From NCBI GenBank assembly GCA_964431205.1, contig CAYSIX010000162.1, forward strand, positions 1 through 9,962: a stretch of DNA of 9,962 bases, in the 5' to 3' direction. The translations under genes and the position numbers were made by a program. The notes beneath the pieces were generated by a model that was given only the letters and a program-made list of their open reading frames with translations, searched no databases and had not been told where the DNA came from. The DNA comes from CAYSIX01 sp964431205 (GTDB lineage: Bacteria > Planctomycetota > Phycisphaerae > Phycisphaerales > Phycisphaeraceae). Numbering within the stretch: the first letter of the stretch is position 1; each line of letters opens with the position of its first letter. Positions 1 to 8,719 of this stretch are shown here, in pieces.

Positions 1-433
1 CGAGGTGCGCAAGCTCGGCGAGGTGCTCGGCCTGCCGGAGACGCTCGTGTGGCGTCACCCGTTCCCCGGGCCCGGCCTGGCCGTGCGATGCCTCGGGCCC
101 GTCGACCGCGACAAGCTCGAGATCCTTCGCGACGCCGACGAGGTCCTGCTCGAAGAGATCGTCGCCAACAACCTGTACCGCCGCACCGCGCAGGTCTTTG
201 CCGTGCTGCTGCCGGTCAAAGCCGTTGGCGTGATGGGCGACGGCCGCACGCACGAGCAGGTCATCGCCGTCCGCGCCGTCGAGAGCCAGGACTTCATGAC
301 CGCGGACTGGGCGCGCATCCCCTACGACGTGCTGGCGACGATCAGCAACCGGATCATCAACGAGGTGCGCGGCGTCAACCGCGTGGTGTACGACATCTCG
401 AGCAAGCCGCCGGCGACAATCGAGTGGGAGTGA
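1..433 (+). CDS. guaA: GMP synthase (glutamine-hydrolysing), C-terminal part
   Basis: GMP synthase converts XMP to GMP with ATP and glutamine-derived ammonia, the last step of de novo guanylate synthesis, in the cytosol. Only about the last 143 codons are present; the gene enters from the left with its first complete codon at base 2, so the glutamine amidotransferase and ATP-pyrophosphatase domains lie outside. What is visible is the C-terminal dimerisation domain: RHPFPGPGLAVRCLG, then GVMGDGRTHEQVIAVRAVES, and the family-typical end SSKPPATIEWE followed by TGA at 431-433. These are near-canonical for the family, so the assignment is secure. The stop codon lies inside the convergent serine protease ORF on the other strand, a 3' overlap of about 59 bp. 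No terminator hairpin is evident directly after the stop. Confidence 0.97.
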   Translation, partial: EVRKLGEVLGLPETLVWRHPFPGPGLAVRCLGPVDRDKLEILRDADEVLLEEIVANNLYRRTAQVFAVLLPVKAVGVMGDGRTHEQVIAVRAVESQDFMTADWARIPYDVLATISNRIINEVRGVNRVVYDISSKPPATIEWE

Positions 434-1595
434 ACCGACACCGCTCGCGGGCGCTCGGGCGCCCGAGCAGCAGGGCCGCGGCGAGCACCAGGCCCGCGGC
501 CGGTTCGGGGATCGCGATGATCGGCGACGGCGCCAGCCGGGCGCTGCCGAACTCCGTCTGCCAGATGCTCAGGTCGAAGGCGTCGACGTCCCCGTCGCCG
601 TCCGCGTCGCCGATCAGCGCCACCGCCGAGGTCGCCGTGGTGGTCCCGAACCCCTGCTGCCAGAGGCTCAGGTCGAAGGCATCGACGTCGCCGTCGCCGT
701 CGAAGTCGGCGCGCAGGGCGAAGACGTTCGAATCGATCCACTCAAGGAACGACGAGACGCGGACGATGCCGGCCTGGTCGCCGAAGTCGCCGTCAGCCTC
801 GCCGTCCGTGGCGCGGATGAACGAGTGCACGCCGGCGAGTCGCGCCTGCCCGTCCCGCTCGAGGAACATCCCGCCGCCGCTGTCGCCCGGGGCCGGCAGA
901 TACTCGAGATCCAGCGGACTGGTGGAGCCCACGCGGCTGTCCCGGGGGTTGTCGGGGTTGTCGAAGTCGATCAGCAGCACGTTGGGCGAGAGGGTGGGTG
1001 GGCCGCCGCCGCCGCTGAACCCGGCGCCGCCGAACACGTCGAGCACGTTCTGCCCGGCACGCTTGGTCCCGCCGGTGCCCGGTTCGTAGCCGCTCAGGCC
1101 GGTGCCCGTCAGCCCGTAGCCGACTATCGTGCCGATCTGCCCGCGCTCGTCCGTCTGGGTGTAAAGCGATGCCGGCGTCACCCCCTCGACCGTCTGATCC
1201 AGGCGGACCAGGCCGATGTCGTATCCGGAGAACGACTCGCGCCCGCTCTCGACCCATTGCGGATGCGAAAACCACTCGACGCCCGCGAAGGTCGCGCCGT
1301 CGTCCAGGCGGAACGACATCGCGCTTTGCCCGGCGCCGAACCCGTCGTCGCCGGCCACGCAATGGCCCGCCGTCAGCACCCAGTTATCGTCGATCAACGT
1401 CGCCGAGCACTTGCGCAGCGAGCCGTCCTCGACGTACGTGAGCTGGCCGACCGGGTCGAACGCGGGGTCGGCGGCGAGCGCCCGATGGTCGGCGTCATCG
1501 CGGTCGTGGCGGATCACGCCGGCGTGGGCACTCAACAGCGGGCACAGGACCGCCACGGTCACCGCAAGCACGAAGGAACCGTTCACGAGCGGCAC
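375..1595 (-). CDS. Secreted trypsin-like serine protease with dockerin-like repeats and PEP-CTERM tail
   Basis: Predicted exported S1-family endopeptidase. From the chosen GTG start (406 aa) there is a signal peptide (residues 1-25, hydrophobic FVLAVTVAVLCPLLS, cleavage after AHA) and a chymotrypsin-fold domain with the full triad: His78 in TAGHC, Asp126 in YDIGLVRL, Ser239 in GDSGGG. Cys63 and Cys79 could form the disulfide next to the catalytic His. Two Ca-binding dockerin-like repeats follow at about 297-317 and 330-350 (DGDGDVDAFDLS). The tail IPEP, a short hydrophobic stretch and RPSARER is a PEP-CTERM signal, which exosortase systems process at the envelope. GTG 1595 is preferred over the longer ATG at 1679 because GGAG sits 8 nt upstream, the signal peptide becomes N-terminal, and ATG 1679 would lie 2 bp from the divergent gene. 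The substrate is unknown. Oddity: no stop follows the basic PEP-CTERM end, and 19 extra residues are read antisense through guaA. Confidence 0.9.
   Translation of the reverse strand: MPLVNGSFVLAVTVAVLCPLLSAHAGVIRHDRDDADHRALAADPAFDPVGQLTYVEDGSLRKCSATLIDDNWVLTAGHCVAGDDGFGAGQSAMSFRLDDGATFAGVEWFSHPQWVESGRESFSGYDIGLVRLDQTVEGVTPASLYTQTDERGQIGTIVGYGLTGTGLSGYEPGTGGTKRAGQNVLDVFGGAGFSGGGGPPTLSPNVLLIDFDNPDNPRDSRVGSTSPLDLEYLPAPGDSGGGMFLERDGQARLAGVHSFIRATDGEADGDFGDQAGIVRVSSFLEWIDSNVFALRADFDGDGDVDAFDLSLWQQGFGTTTATSAVALIGDADGDGDVDAFDLSIWQTEFGSARLAPSPIIAIPEPAAGLVLAAALLLGRPSARERCRFTPTRLSPAACSRCRTPRG
558..708. repeat. Direct repeat encoding the two dockerin-like motifs
   Basis: Bases 558-609 and 657-708 match at 46 of 52 positions by eye, with a 99-bp (33-codon) offset. 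They encode the two DGDGDVDAFDLS-W modules of the serine protease on the - strand. This looks like an in-frame internal duplication within the gene; the two Ca-binding loops of a dockerin-type module normally come as such a pair. Confidence 0.85.
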
Positions 1596-1681
1596 GAAGT
1601 CTTCTCCAGCTCGGGGTCGCCTGTCTCTCACCGGACTAGGATACGCCGAAACTTGCCTCCCAGACCAACGACGGAACATTC
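1596..1681. promoter_or_regulatory. Divergent intergenic region of the two protease genes
   Basis: If the serine protease starts at 1595, these 86 bp must hold the promoters of both divergent genes. The only AT-richer block, TAGGATAC at 1637-1644, can be read as a -10-like box on either strand (TAGGAT on +, TATCCT on -). I find no convincing -35 box at the right spacing for either direction, so this is a location call and not a mapped promoter. Confidence 0.3.
1604..1607 (-). promoter_or_regulatory. Ribosome binding site deciding the GTG start of the serine protease
   Basis: On the - strand GGAG lies 8 nt before GTG at 1595-1593. The ATG at 1679 would put a 28-residue Arg-rich segment ahead of the signal peptide, so this site supports the internal GTG start. 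The - strand context is AGCTGGAGAAGACTTC followed by GTG. Confidence 0.55.
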
Positions 1682-2788
1682 ATGCAACACGATGCGCGCG
1701 GAATTATTCCCTCCCACGACGGCTCGCCGTCCGATTTCACATCCCGGTGCGAGAAACGTTGGTGGACCGGTCGGGCGCTTCGGGCGGGCCGGGTCGGCTG
1801 GGTCGCCCTCGCCACGCTCACCGTGGCGCTGCTCGCCGGCTGCGCCACCGACACCGCCACCGGCTCGGACCGCGCCGCCTCGACCGCCCGGCCGGCCGCC
1901 ACCGCCACCGCCTCGACCGACACCGCCCTGCTCGGATCGCTCGCCCGTCCCGACGACCTGCCCCCACGCCTCGAGGCACCCCTCCAGCGACGCCGCGAGT
2001 ACCTCTTCGTCCGCACGACGATCAACGGCCAGGACGCCGGCCTGTTCCTGCTCGATACCGGCGCCGCCATCAGCGCCGTCGATCCCGGCGTCGCCGGCCG
2101 CCTCGAGCTGCCCGCCTCCGGCGGCGCCGAGGTCATCGGCATCGGCGGACGCCAGCCGTTCCAATACCGCCTCGTCGATTCGGTCGCCATCGGCCGCCTC
2201 GGGCTCGACGTCGATCGCCTCGCCGGCGTCAACCTCCTGCGCATCAGCCGTAACTTCGGCGCCCCGATCAACGGCGTGATCGGCTACCCCCAGATCAGCC
2301 CCGTGCCCTTCACGCTCGACCAGCGGGACAACGTCCTGCGTTGGCACCGTCGCGACGCCTTCCAGCCGCCGTCCGACGCCGACCGCTCGCGACTGTTTCG
2401 CCGCTACGGCCTGCCCGTCACCGTCGCCCGCGTCGGTGACCGACGCGAGGTCTGGCTCATCCTCGACACCGGCGCCGACCACGACCTGACCCTGCACCGC
2501 GACGTCCTGGACAAGTGGCCCGACATCATCGCCGCCCCCGCCACCGGCGCCAGCGGCGCCGCCGGCGTCGGCGGCCGCGTCACCACCACCGAGAGCTGGC
2601 TCACCGAGTTCGAGCTCTTCGGCGTTACCCTCCGCGACGTCCCCGTCAGCTTCGAGGACCCGCCCCCGCACCGCCGACGCGATCCCCTGATCGCCGGCCG
2701 CATCGGCAACCGCCTGCTCAAGCACTTCCGCCTCACGTTCGACGACGAGAACGACTGGATCTGGGCCGAGTGGCTCCCGGGGCAGTGA
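1682..2788 (+). CDS. Retropepsin-like aspartic protease, predicted lipoprotein with two DTG halves
   Basis: Predicted envelope-anchored aspartyl protease (368 aa). The N-terminus has a basic region, the hydrophobic stretch WVALATLTVALLAGC and a lipobox LAGC with lipidated Cys54. An Ala/Thr-rich linker (55-85) follows, then two homologous retropepsin-type halves. Half 1 has LFLLDTGAAIS (Asp125) and a flap-side hydrophobic-Gly strand NGVIGY (197-202). Half 2 has VWLILDTGADHD (Asp262) and IAGRIGNRLLKHF (337-349). This fits the bacterial Asp_protease_2/RVP-like families; the covalent two-half arrangement could give a pepsin-like catalytic dyad within one chain. ATG 1682 is the only usable start: no other ATG, GTG or TTG occurs in frame before the hydrophobic core, although it gives an unusually long 53-residue leader and only a weak GGAA upstream. 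The substrate is unknown. The gene diverges from the serine protease and converges on the 9-TM protein. Confidence 0.85.
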   Translation: MQHDARGIIPSHDGSPSDFTSRCEKRWWTGRALRAGRVGWVALATLTVALLAGCATDTATGSDRAASTARPAATATASTDTALLGSLARPDDLPPRLEAPLQRRREYLFVRTTINGQDAGLFLLDTGAAISAVDPGVAGRLELPASGGAEVIGIGGRQPFQYRLVDSVAIGRLGLDVDRLAGVNLLRISRNFGAPINGVIGYPQISPVPFTLDQRDNVLRWHRRDAFQPPSDADRSRLFRRYGLPVTVARVGDRREVWLILDTGADHDLTLHRDVLDKWPDIIAAPATGASGAAGVGGRVTTTESWLTEFELFGVTLRDVPVSFEDPPPHRRRDPLIAGRIGNRLLKHFRLTFDDENDWIWAEWLPGQ

Positions 2789-2792
2789 GCAT

Positions 2793-2811
2793 CGCCCGCC
2801 CCGGAAGGGCG
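2793..2811. terminator. Weak possible bidirectional hairpin between convergent genes
   Basis: CGCCC at 2793-2797 pairs with GGGCG at 2807-2811 across a 9-nt loop, in the 42-bp gap between the stop codons of the lipoprotein gene and the 9-TM protein gene. The stem is only 5 bp and there is no T-run on either side, so this may be no more than GC-rich coincidence. Confidence 0.2.
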
Positions 2812-2830
2812 ACCCGAGCCTCGCGACCGG

Positions 2831-5239
2831 CTACTTCGCCGACGACACCGTGCGCGGAAGGGACGGCGAGAGCGTCGGCGGGGCCGCCGCGCCGTCGGCC
2901 AGCATCGCCCGCAGGATCCGCGCGTCCGACTTCTCGACCTCCAGGTCGATCCATATCGGCGACTGTCGCACCATCGCGTCGGCCAGCACGCGGTCCCGCC
3001 ACGCCAGCGCCGGGCCAACCGCCACGGCCAGCAGCACCGCCGCCGCGGCGAACAGCGGCGCCATCGACCGTACCGCACTGCCCGCAAACAGCGGCGTTCG
3101 GCCAGGTGCTCGTACAGTCACAATTAAACCCGCCAGCAGCCCGGCGACCAGGCAGACCAGCGCGCCAATCAAGGACAGCGGCGCCCGGTCGGCGGGATGA
3201 GCGATGACAAACCAGATCATTGTCGTCACTACTGACGCGACGGAGACAGTCGCGACGACGACGATCAGCAGCGGCTGCCACAGCGTTCGCTCGGGGCGCT
3301 CGAGCGACCGCAGCCACGTCACCTGTCGTGCGACCCACAGCCAGACGACGACCGGGCCGAGCACCGCACCCGTCGTGATGCCGACCGCCAGCCCCATCGT
3401 GTGTTCGCTCGAATGCCGCAGCGTGTACATGATGCCTGCCCCGATGGCGGTGACCACCAGCAGCACCGCGATCAGTTCGAGCGCCTGTGTCATCGGCCGC
3501 CGTTGTGCGGGGGTGGAGATCCCGAGTTCGGCCGCACGGCGACGCAGGGCCTCAACGCCGAGCAGCCACAGGAGCATCAGCACAAGCAGGCCCGCGGCCA
3601 GGTGGTCCACGCCCGTGACGGGGTTGTGGTTGACGCCCCATTCTCGGCCGCCGAGCGGGCTGAACGCGAATACGGTGAAGGCCAGCACGGGGAGCACCAC
3701 GGCGCCGAGCGTGACCAGGCCGAAGCGTCGCCAGCCGATCCAGAGCAGTATCGGCGCGTCTTTGCGATCACGCCGCCGCCAGACCAGTTGCAGCCCCGCG
3801 CCCGCGACGATCGCGGCCAGCAGGATCAGCGCCAGCAGCAGCACGGTCAGGGCCCCTCGGTCGAACAGGTTGTACTCGGCCAGTCGAAACGGCGTCACGT
3901 CGACGTCGTAGCCGGGAATGTTCGGGATCATCATGCTCAGCAGGATCCCGGCCCGAAAGATCAACGCCTCGGTGTCTGCCTCACCTGCGTGACGCCAGCC
4001 GTGGAATCGGCGCGTCCACTCGTCGAGTCGTCGCTGGGCCGACGCGGCCTGTTCAGGCTGATCGGCCAGGTCCGCCACGAGCACGCGCGTGCCCAGCTCG
4101 ATGTCGCGTATGCTCGCGGTGACGAGCAGGCCGATGAAGGTGTCGTTGCCGGCGGCGCGCTTCGCGTTGATCTGCCGCAGATCGTCCAGCACGGCCGATG
4201 CAGACGCAGCGTCCCCGTGTCGTGACATGCGGATCGCCGTGGCCTGGACCGCCCGCGCCAGCGTCCGCTCCCAGTTCAACGTCGGCAGCAACGTGCCGAC
4301 CGCGTGACCGATCCGGTAAACGTAATCCCTCATCGACTGCGCTGGCGGAAGCTGCTCGATCCGGTGCCGCAGCATGTCGACCGCGTGGTCGGTGACGTAT
4401 GGCTTCCCGGCGGCCTCGCGCAAAGCCGCCAGCCCGCGACGAAGCATCGCGTCGTCCACCTCCGCGTACACCATCGGGTGTGACGTGTCCGGCTCGCCTT
4501 GCCGGTTCATCGTGGTCACGGCGAGCGACTCATCCGTCGTCAACTCACCCGCGTACGAGAGCAGCAGGGCGGCGCGCATCGCGGCGTAGAACCCGTTGTC
4601 CGGCTCGATCCGTTCGCCTCGGTCCAGCGCGTCAAGCAGCAGCCCGAGCGCCTCCGGGTCCCGTTCGTTGAGCGATCCTCCGTGCTCGACGAGCAGCCAT
4701 GTGATGTAATTCGTCTGATAGAGCGGCTCGTCCGGGAATCGGTCGCGCAGGCCTCGCCAACGTTCGACCGGCGACGCGGCCGACTCGTCACCGAAGAAGA
4801 TCAGCTCTTGCGTCGGGCTCATTTGCTCACGGACGGCCTGCTCGGCGCGGTCCTCGGCCCAGTTCGTGAGCGGGTCGCCAGACGAACCGATTCCACCCTG
4901 TAACGCTTGTGCCATCCAAGGCACGGTCATGTTGGAGACCATGAACAGGCCGCACGCGATGATCGCCGCGGGCAGCAGCGTGACGCGAGCCGTCCACCAC
5001 GCCACCGCGCGCAATCGCATCCGCAACCGGTTCGCGCGCCAGAGCTGCTCAGCCAGCTCGGTCGGGTCGCCGAAGCGCTTGGCCGCCTCGGCCTCGGGAT
5101 CGTGGTAGCCGGCGGCCCGGAACTCCTGGGCCGATTCGTCCAGGTGCGTGCGCAGCTCACGGGCGATCTCGAGGCGAAGCGCTCGGTCGGCACCGAGCCT
5201 GGCCGTGGCCTGTTCGATCAGTTCGTCGAAGCGGTTCAT
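2831..5239 (-). CDS. HAAS/permease-prefix-like multi-pass membrane protein (9 TM) with large extracytoplasmic domain
   Basis: An 802-residue protein of unknown function. Residues 1-68 (MNRFDELIEQATARL...EIARELRTHLDES...AAKRFGDPTELAEQL) resemble the short cytosolic helical HAAS/DUF1700/permease-prefix domain, often encoded beside PadR regulators. TM1 is about 86-105. Residues 106-460 form a mainly helical, soluble region, possibly TPR-like (QTNYITWLLVEHGG, EPDNGFYAAMRAALLLSYAG), placed outside the cytoplasm if TM1 is simple. Eight further TM segments lie at about 463-487, 506-527, 546-563, 586-605, 614-638, 656-680, 687-709 and 726-747, then a C-terminal tail of about 50 residues. No ABC ATPase, peptidase or kinase motif is visible. 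ATG 5239 has AAAGGA 9 nt upstream and lies 33 bp after the padR stop, so the two are very probably one operon under the PadR-controlled promoter. The HAAS call rests on sequence resemblance plus context. Confidence 0.8.
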   Translation of the reverse strand: MNRFDELIEQATARLGADRALRLEIARELRTHLDESAQEFRAAGYHDPEAEAAKRFGDPTELAEQLWRANRLRMRLRAVAWWTARVTLLPAAIIACGLFMVSNMTVPWMAQALQGGIGSSGDPLTNWAEDRAEQAVREQMSPTQELIFFGDESAASPVERWRGLRDRFPDEPLYQTNYITWLLVEHGGSLNERDPEALGLLLDALDRGERIEPDNGFYAAMRAALLLSYAGELTTDESLAVTTMNRQGEPDTSHPMVYAEVDDAMLRRGLAALREAAGKPYVTDHAVDMLRHRIEQLPPAQSMRDYVYRIGHAVGTLLPTLNWERTLARAVQATAIRMSRHGDAASASAVLDDLRQINAKRAAGNDTFIGLLVTASIRDIELGTRVLVADLADQPEQAASAQRRLDEWTRRFHGWRHAGEADTEALIFRAGILLSMMIPNIPGYDVDVTPFRLAEYNLFDRGALTVLLLALILLAAIVAGAGLQLVWRRRDRKDAPILLWIGWRRFGLVTLGAVVLPVLAFTVFAFSPLGGREWGVNHNPVTGVDHLAAGLLVLMLLWLLGVEALRRRAAELGISTPAQRRPMTQALELIAVLLVVTAIGAGIMYTLRHSSEHTMGLAVGITTGAVLGPVVVWLWVARQVTWLRSLERPERTLWQPLLIVVVATVSVASVVTTMIWFVIAHPADRAPLSLIGALVCLVAGLLAGLIVTVRAPGRTPLFAGSAVRSMAPLFAAAAVLLAVAVGPALAWRDRVLADAMVRQSPIWIDLEVEKSDARILRAMLADGAAAPPTLSPSLPRTVSSAK

Positions 5240-5272
5240 GACCCACCGTCCTTTCGCATCGGGCGGGCGAGT

Positions 5273-5611
5273 TCAGGCGGCCTGGGGCCCGAAGAGCAGG
5301 GCGTTGACGGCGGTGCTCAGGCGTCGCCACTCGTCGCGTCGCGTGGCCAACTCGGCGGCGCCGCGACGGGTCAGCTCGTAGTACTTGCGGGGCTTGCCGG
5401 TCTCGGCGTCGCGCCAGCGGGCGCGGACGAGCCGCTCGCCTTCGAGCCGGTGCAGGGTCGGGTAAAGCGTCCCCTCCTTCCACTCCAGCACACCGTTGGA
5501 CCGGGCGTTGACGAGCTTGACGATCTCGTAGCCGTACATGGGTCGCTCGCTGAGCAGGGCGAGGACGATCGGTGCGACGGTGCCGCGTGACAGGTCCTTG
5601 GAAGCGGGCAT
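5273..5611 (-). CDS. PadR-family transcriptional regulator
   Basis: A small (112 aa) winged-helix repressor of the PadR family, short type with a single C-terminal dimerisation helix. Diagnostic segments are VLALLSERPMYGYEIVKLV (16-34; helices of the HTH), EWKEGTLYPTLHRLEGE (43-59; recognition helix) and the wing TGKPRKYYELTRRGAAEL (71-88), with a final helix at about 90-106. PadR proteins bind dyad operators as dimers and are usually relieved by a ligand or by a partner protein. ATG 5611 has a perfect AAGGAG six bases upstream. It is the first gene of an operon with the HAAS-type membrane protein, and its promoter contains two tandem dyads, which implies autorepression. The inducing signal cannot be read from the sequence; the partner membrane protein is the obvious candidate sensor. 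Confidence 0.95.
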   Translation of the reverse strand: MPASKDLSRGTVAPIVLALLSERPMYGYEIVKLVNARSNGVLEWKEGTLYPTLHRLEGERLVRARWRDAETGKPRKYYELTRRGAAELATRRDEWRRLSTAVNALLFGPQAA

Positions 5612-5617
5612 GGCGAG

Positions 5618-5623
5618 CTCCTT
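5618..5623 (-). promoter_or_regulatory. Strong Shine-Dalgarno of padR
   Basis: AAGGAG on the - strand, 6 nt before the ATG at 5611. It fixes the padR start codon and is the strongest ribosome binding site in the window. Confidence 0.85.
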
Positions 5624-5629
5624 GTCTCA

Positions 5630-5673
5630 ATGCCTCGGTTGTCAAGGCATAATACCTCGGCGCACAAGGCAAG
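5630..5673. promoter_or_regulatory. Tandem 22-bp dyad units, putative PadR operator
   Basis: Unit 1 (5630-5651) has the perfect dyad ATGCCT-9 bp-AGGCAT (arms 5630-5635 and 5645-5650). Unit 2 (5652-5673) is a diverged copy, ATACCT-9 bp-AGGCAA, at a 22-bp offset; 15 of 22 positions match, including CCTCGG and CAAGGCA in both. Unit 2 falls precisely in the -10/-35 spacer, and unit 1 covers the downstream edge of the -10 box and the likely start site. The 22-bp period (about two helical turns) would place two dimers on the same DNA face. The layout suggests autorepression by PadR; binding itself is inferred. Confidence 0.6.
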
Positions 5674-5677
5674 TCAA
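5649..5677 (-). promoter_or_regulatory. Sigma-70-type promoter of the padR operon
   Basis: On the - strand the -35 box TTGACT (5672-5677) and the -10 box TATTAT (5649-5654) are separated by exactly 17 bp. Each differs from consensus by one base. Transcription would start near 5642, giving a leader of about 30 nt before the padR ATG. It is an AT-richer island in very GC-rich surroundings, which makes a chance match unlikely. Confidence 0.75.
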
Positions 5678-5733
5678 GCAAGGTGACACCGGTCCAAGAT
5701 GTTTGCTCGGTGGGGCTGGCTGCGTCGGAACCG

Positions 5734-5760
5734 GCGCCCGCGGTGATCCGCCCCGGGCGC
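5734..5760 (-). terminator. GC-rich hairpin after ppc, possible terminator
   Basis: Arms GCGCCCG (5734-5740) and CGGGCGC (5754-5760) are perfectly complementary, with an inner CGG/CCG stem around a TGAT loop and a CCC bulge. The hairpin begins 10 bp past the ppc stop codon, between ppc and the padR promoter. There is no T-tract, so it may act by a factor-dependent route or only protect the 3' end. Confidence 0.4.
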
Positions 5761-5770
5761 GGCGCGCGGG

Positions 5771-8515
<2,745 letters not shown>

Positions 8516-8524
8516 GTCTGCTCG

Positions 8525-8539
8525 CGCGGCCCAGCCGCG
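8525..8539 (-). other. Small GC hairpin in the ppc leader
   Basis: CGCGGC (8525-8530) and GCCGCG (8534-8539) form a 6-bp stem with a 3-nt loop, ending 9 nt before the ppc ATG. The nearest purine-rich Shine-Dalgarno-like run on the - strand, AGAGGAAG at 8543-8550, is too far upstream unless this hairpin forms and shortens the distance. The function is speculative. Confidence 0.3.
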
Positions 8540-8555
8540 TCGCTTCCTCTTCTAT

Positions 8556-8578
8556 GTAGCGACGCGACTTGTCGCGTC
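8556..8578 (+). repeat. REP-like palindromic element (GTAG plus perfect palindrome)
   Basis: GTAG (8556-8559) and one C are followed by GACGCGAC (8561-8568), TT, and GTCGCGTC (8571-8578), a perfect 8-bp-arm palindrome. A GTAG/GGAG tetranucleotide directly 5' of a palindrome is the known layout of REP sequences mobilised by RAYT (REP-associated tyrosine) transposases. It lies 40-63 bp upstream of ppc, in the spacer after the sulfotransferase gene, and could also act as a transcript-end hairpin. Only one copy is visible in this window, so its repetitive nature is untested. Confidence 0.45.
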
Positions 8579-8719
8579 TTCTCACTTGCTGCGGCGCCCA
8601 TGGCTTCACAAACGGCCATCGCTGTCTCGGCAGGCCCGCCTTGATCGGATTCGAGAGATGGTCGCCGCACATCGTGAAATGCACAGGTATTAAAGTTGCA
8701 TATGACTCGGCGAGGTCCA

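Noticed and set aside
1596..1679. The upstream ATG at 1679 as start of the serine protease
   Set aside because: It adds 28 Arg-rich residues before the signal peptide, has no evident ribosome binding site and would begin 2 bp from the divergent start at 1682. GTG 1595 has GGAG at 8-nt spacing.
825..2279. A long + strand frame antisense to the serine protease running into the lipoprotein region
   Set aside because: It has no motifs, its tail is Pro/Ser/Ala low-complexity, and it conflicts with well-supported genes on both halves.
1628..2725. A 365-codon open frame on the - strand antisense to the retropepsin-like lipoprotein
   Set aside because: The translation is Gly/Ala/Asp/Val low-complexity and has no motifs, while the + strand frame has a lipobox and two DTG motifs.
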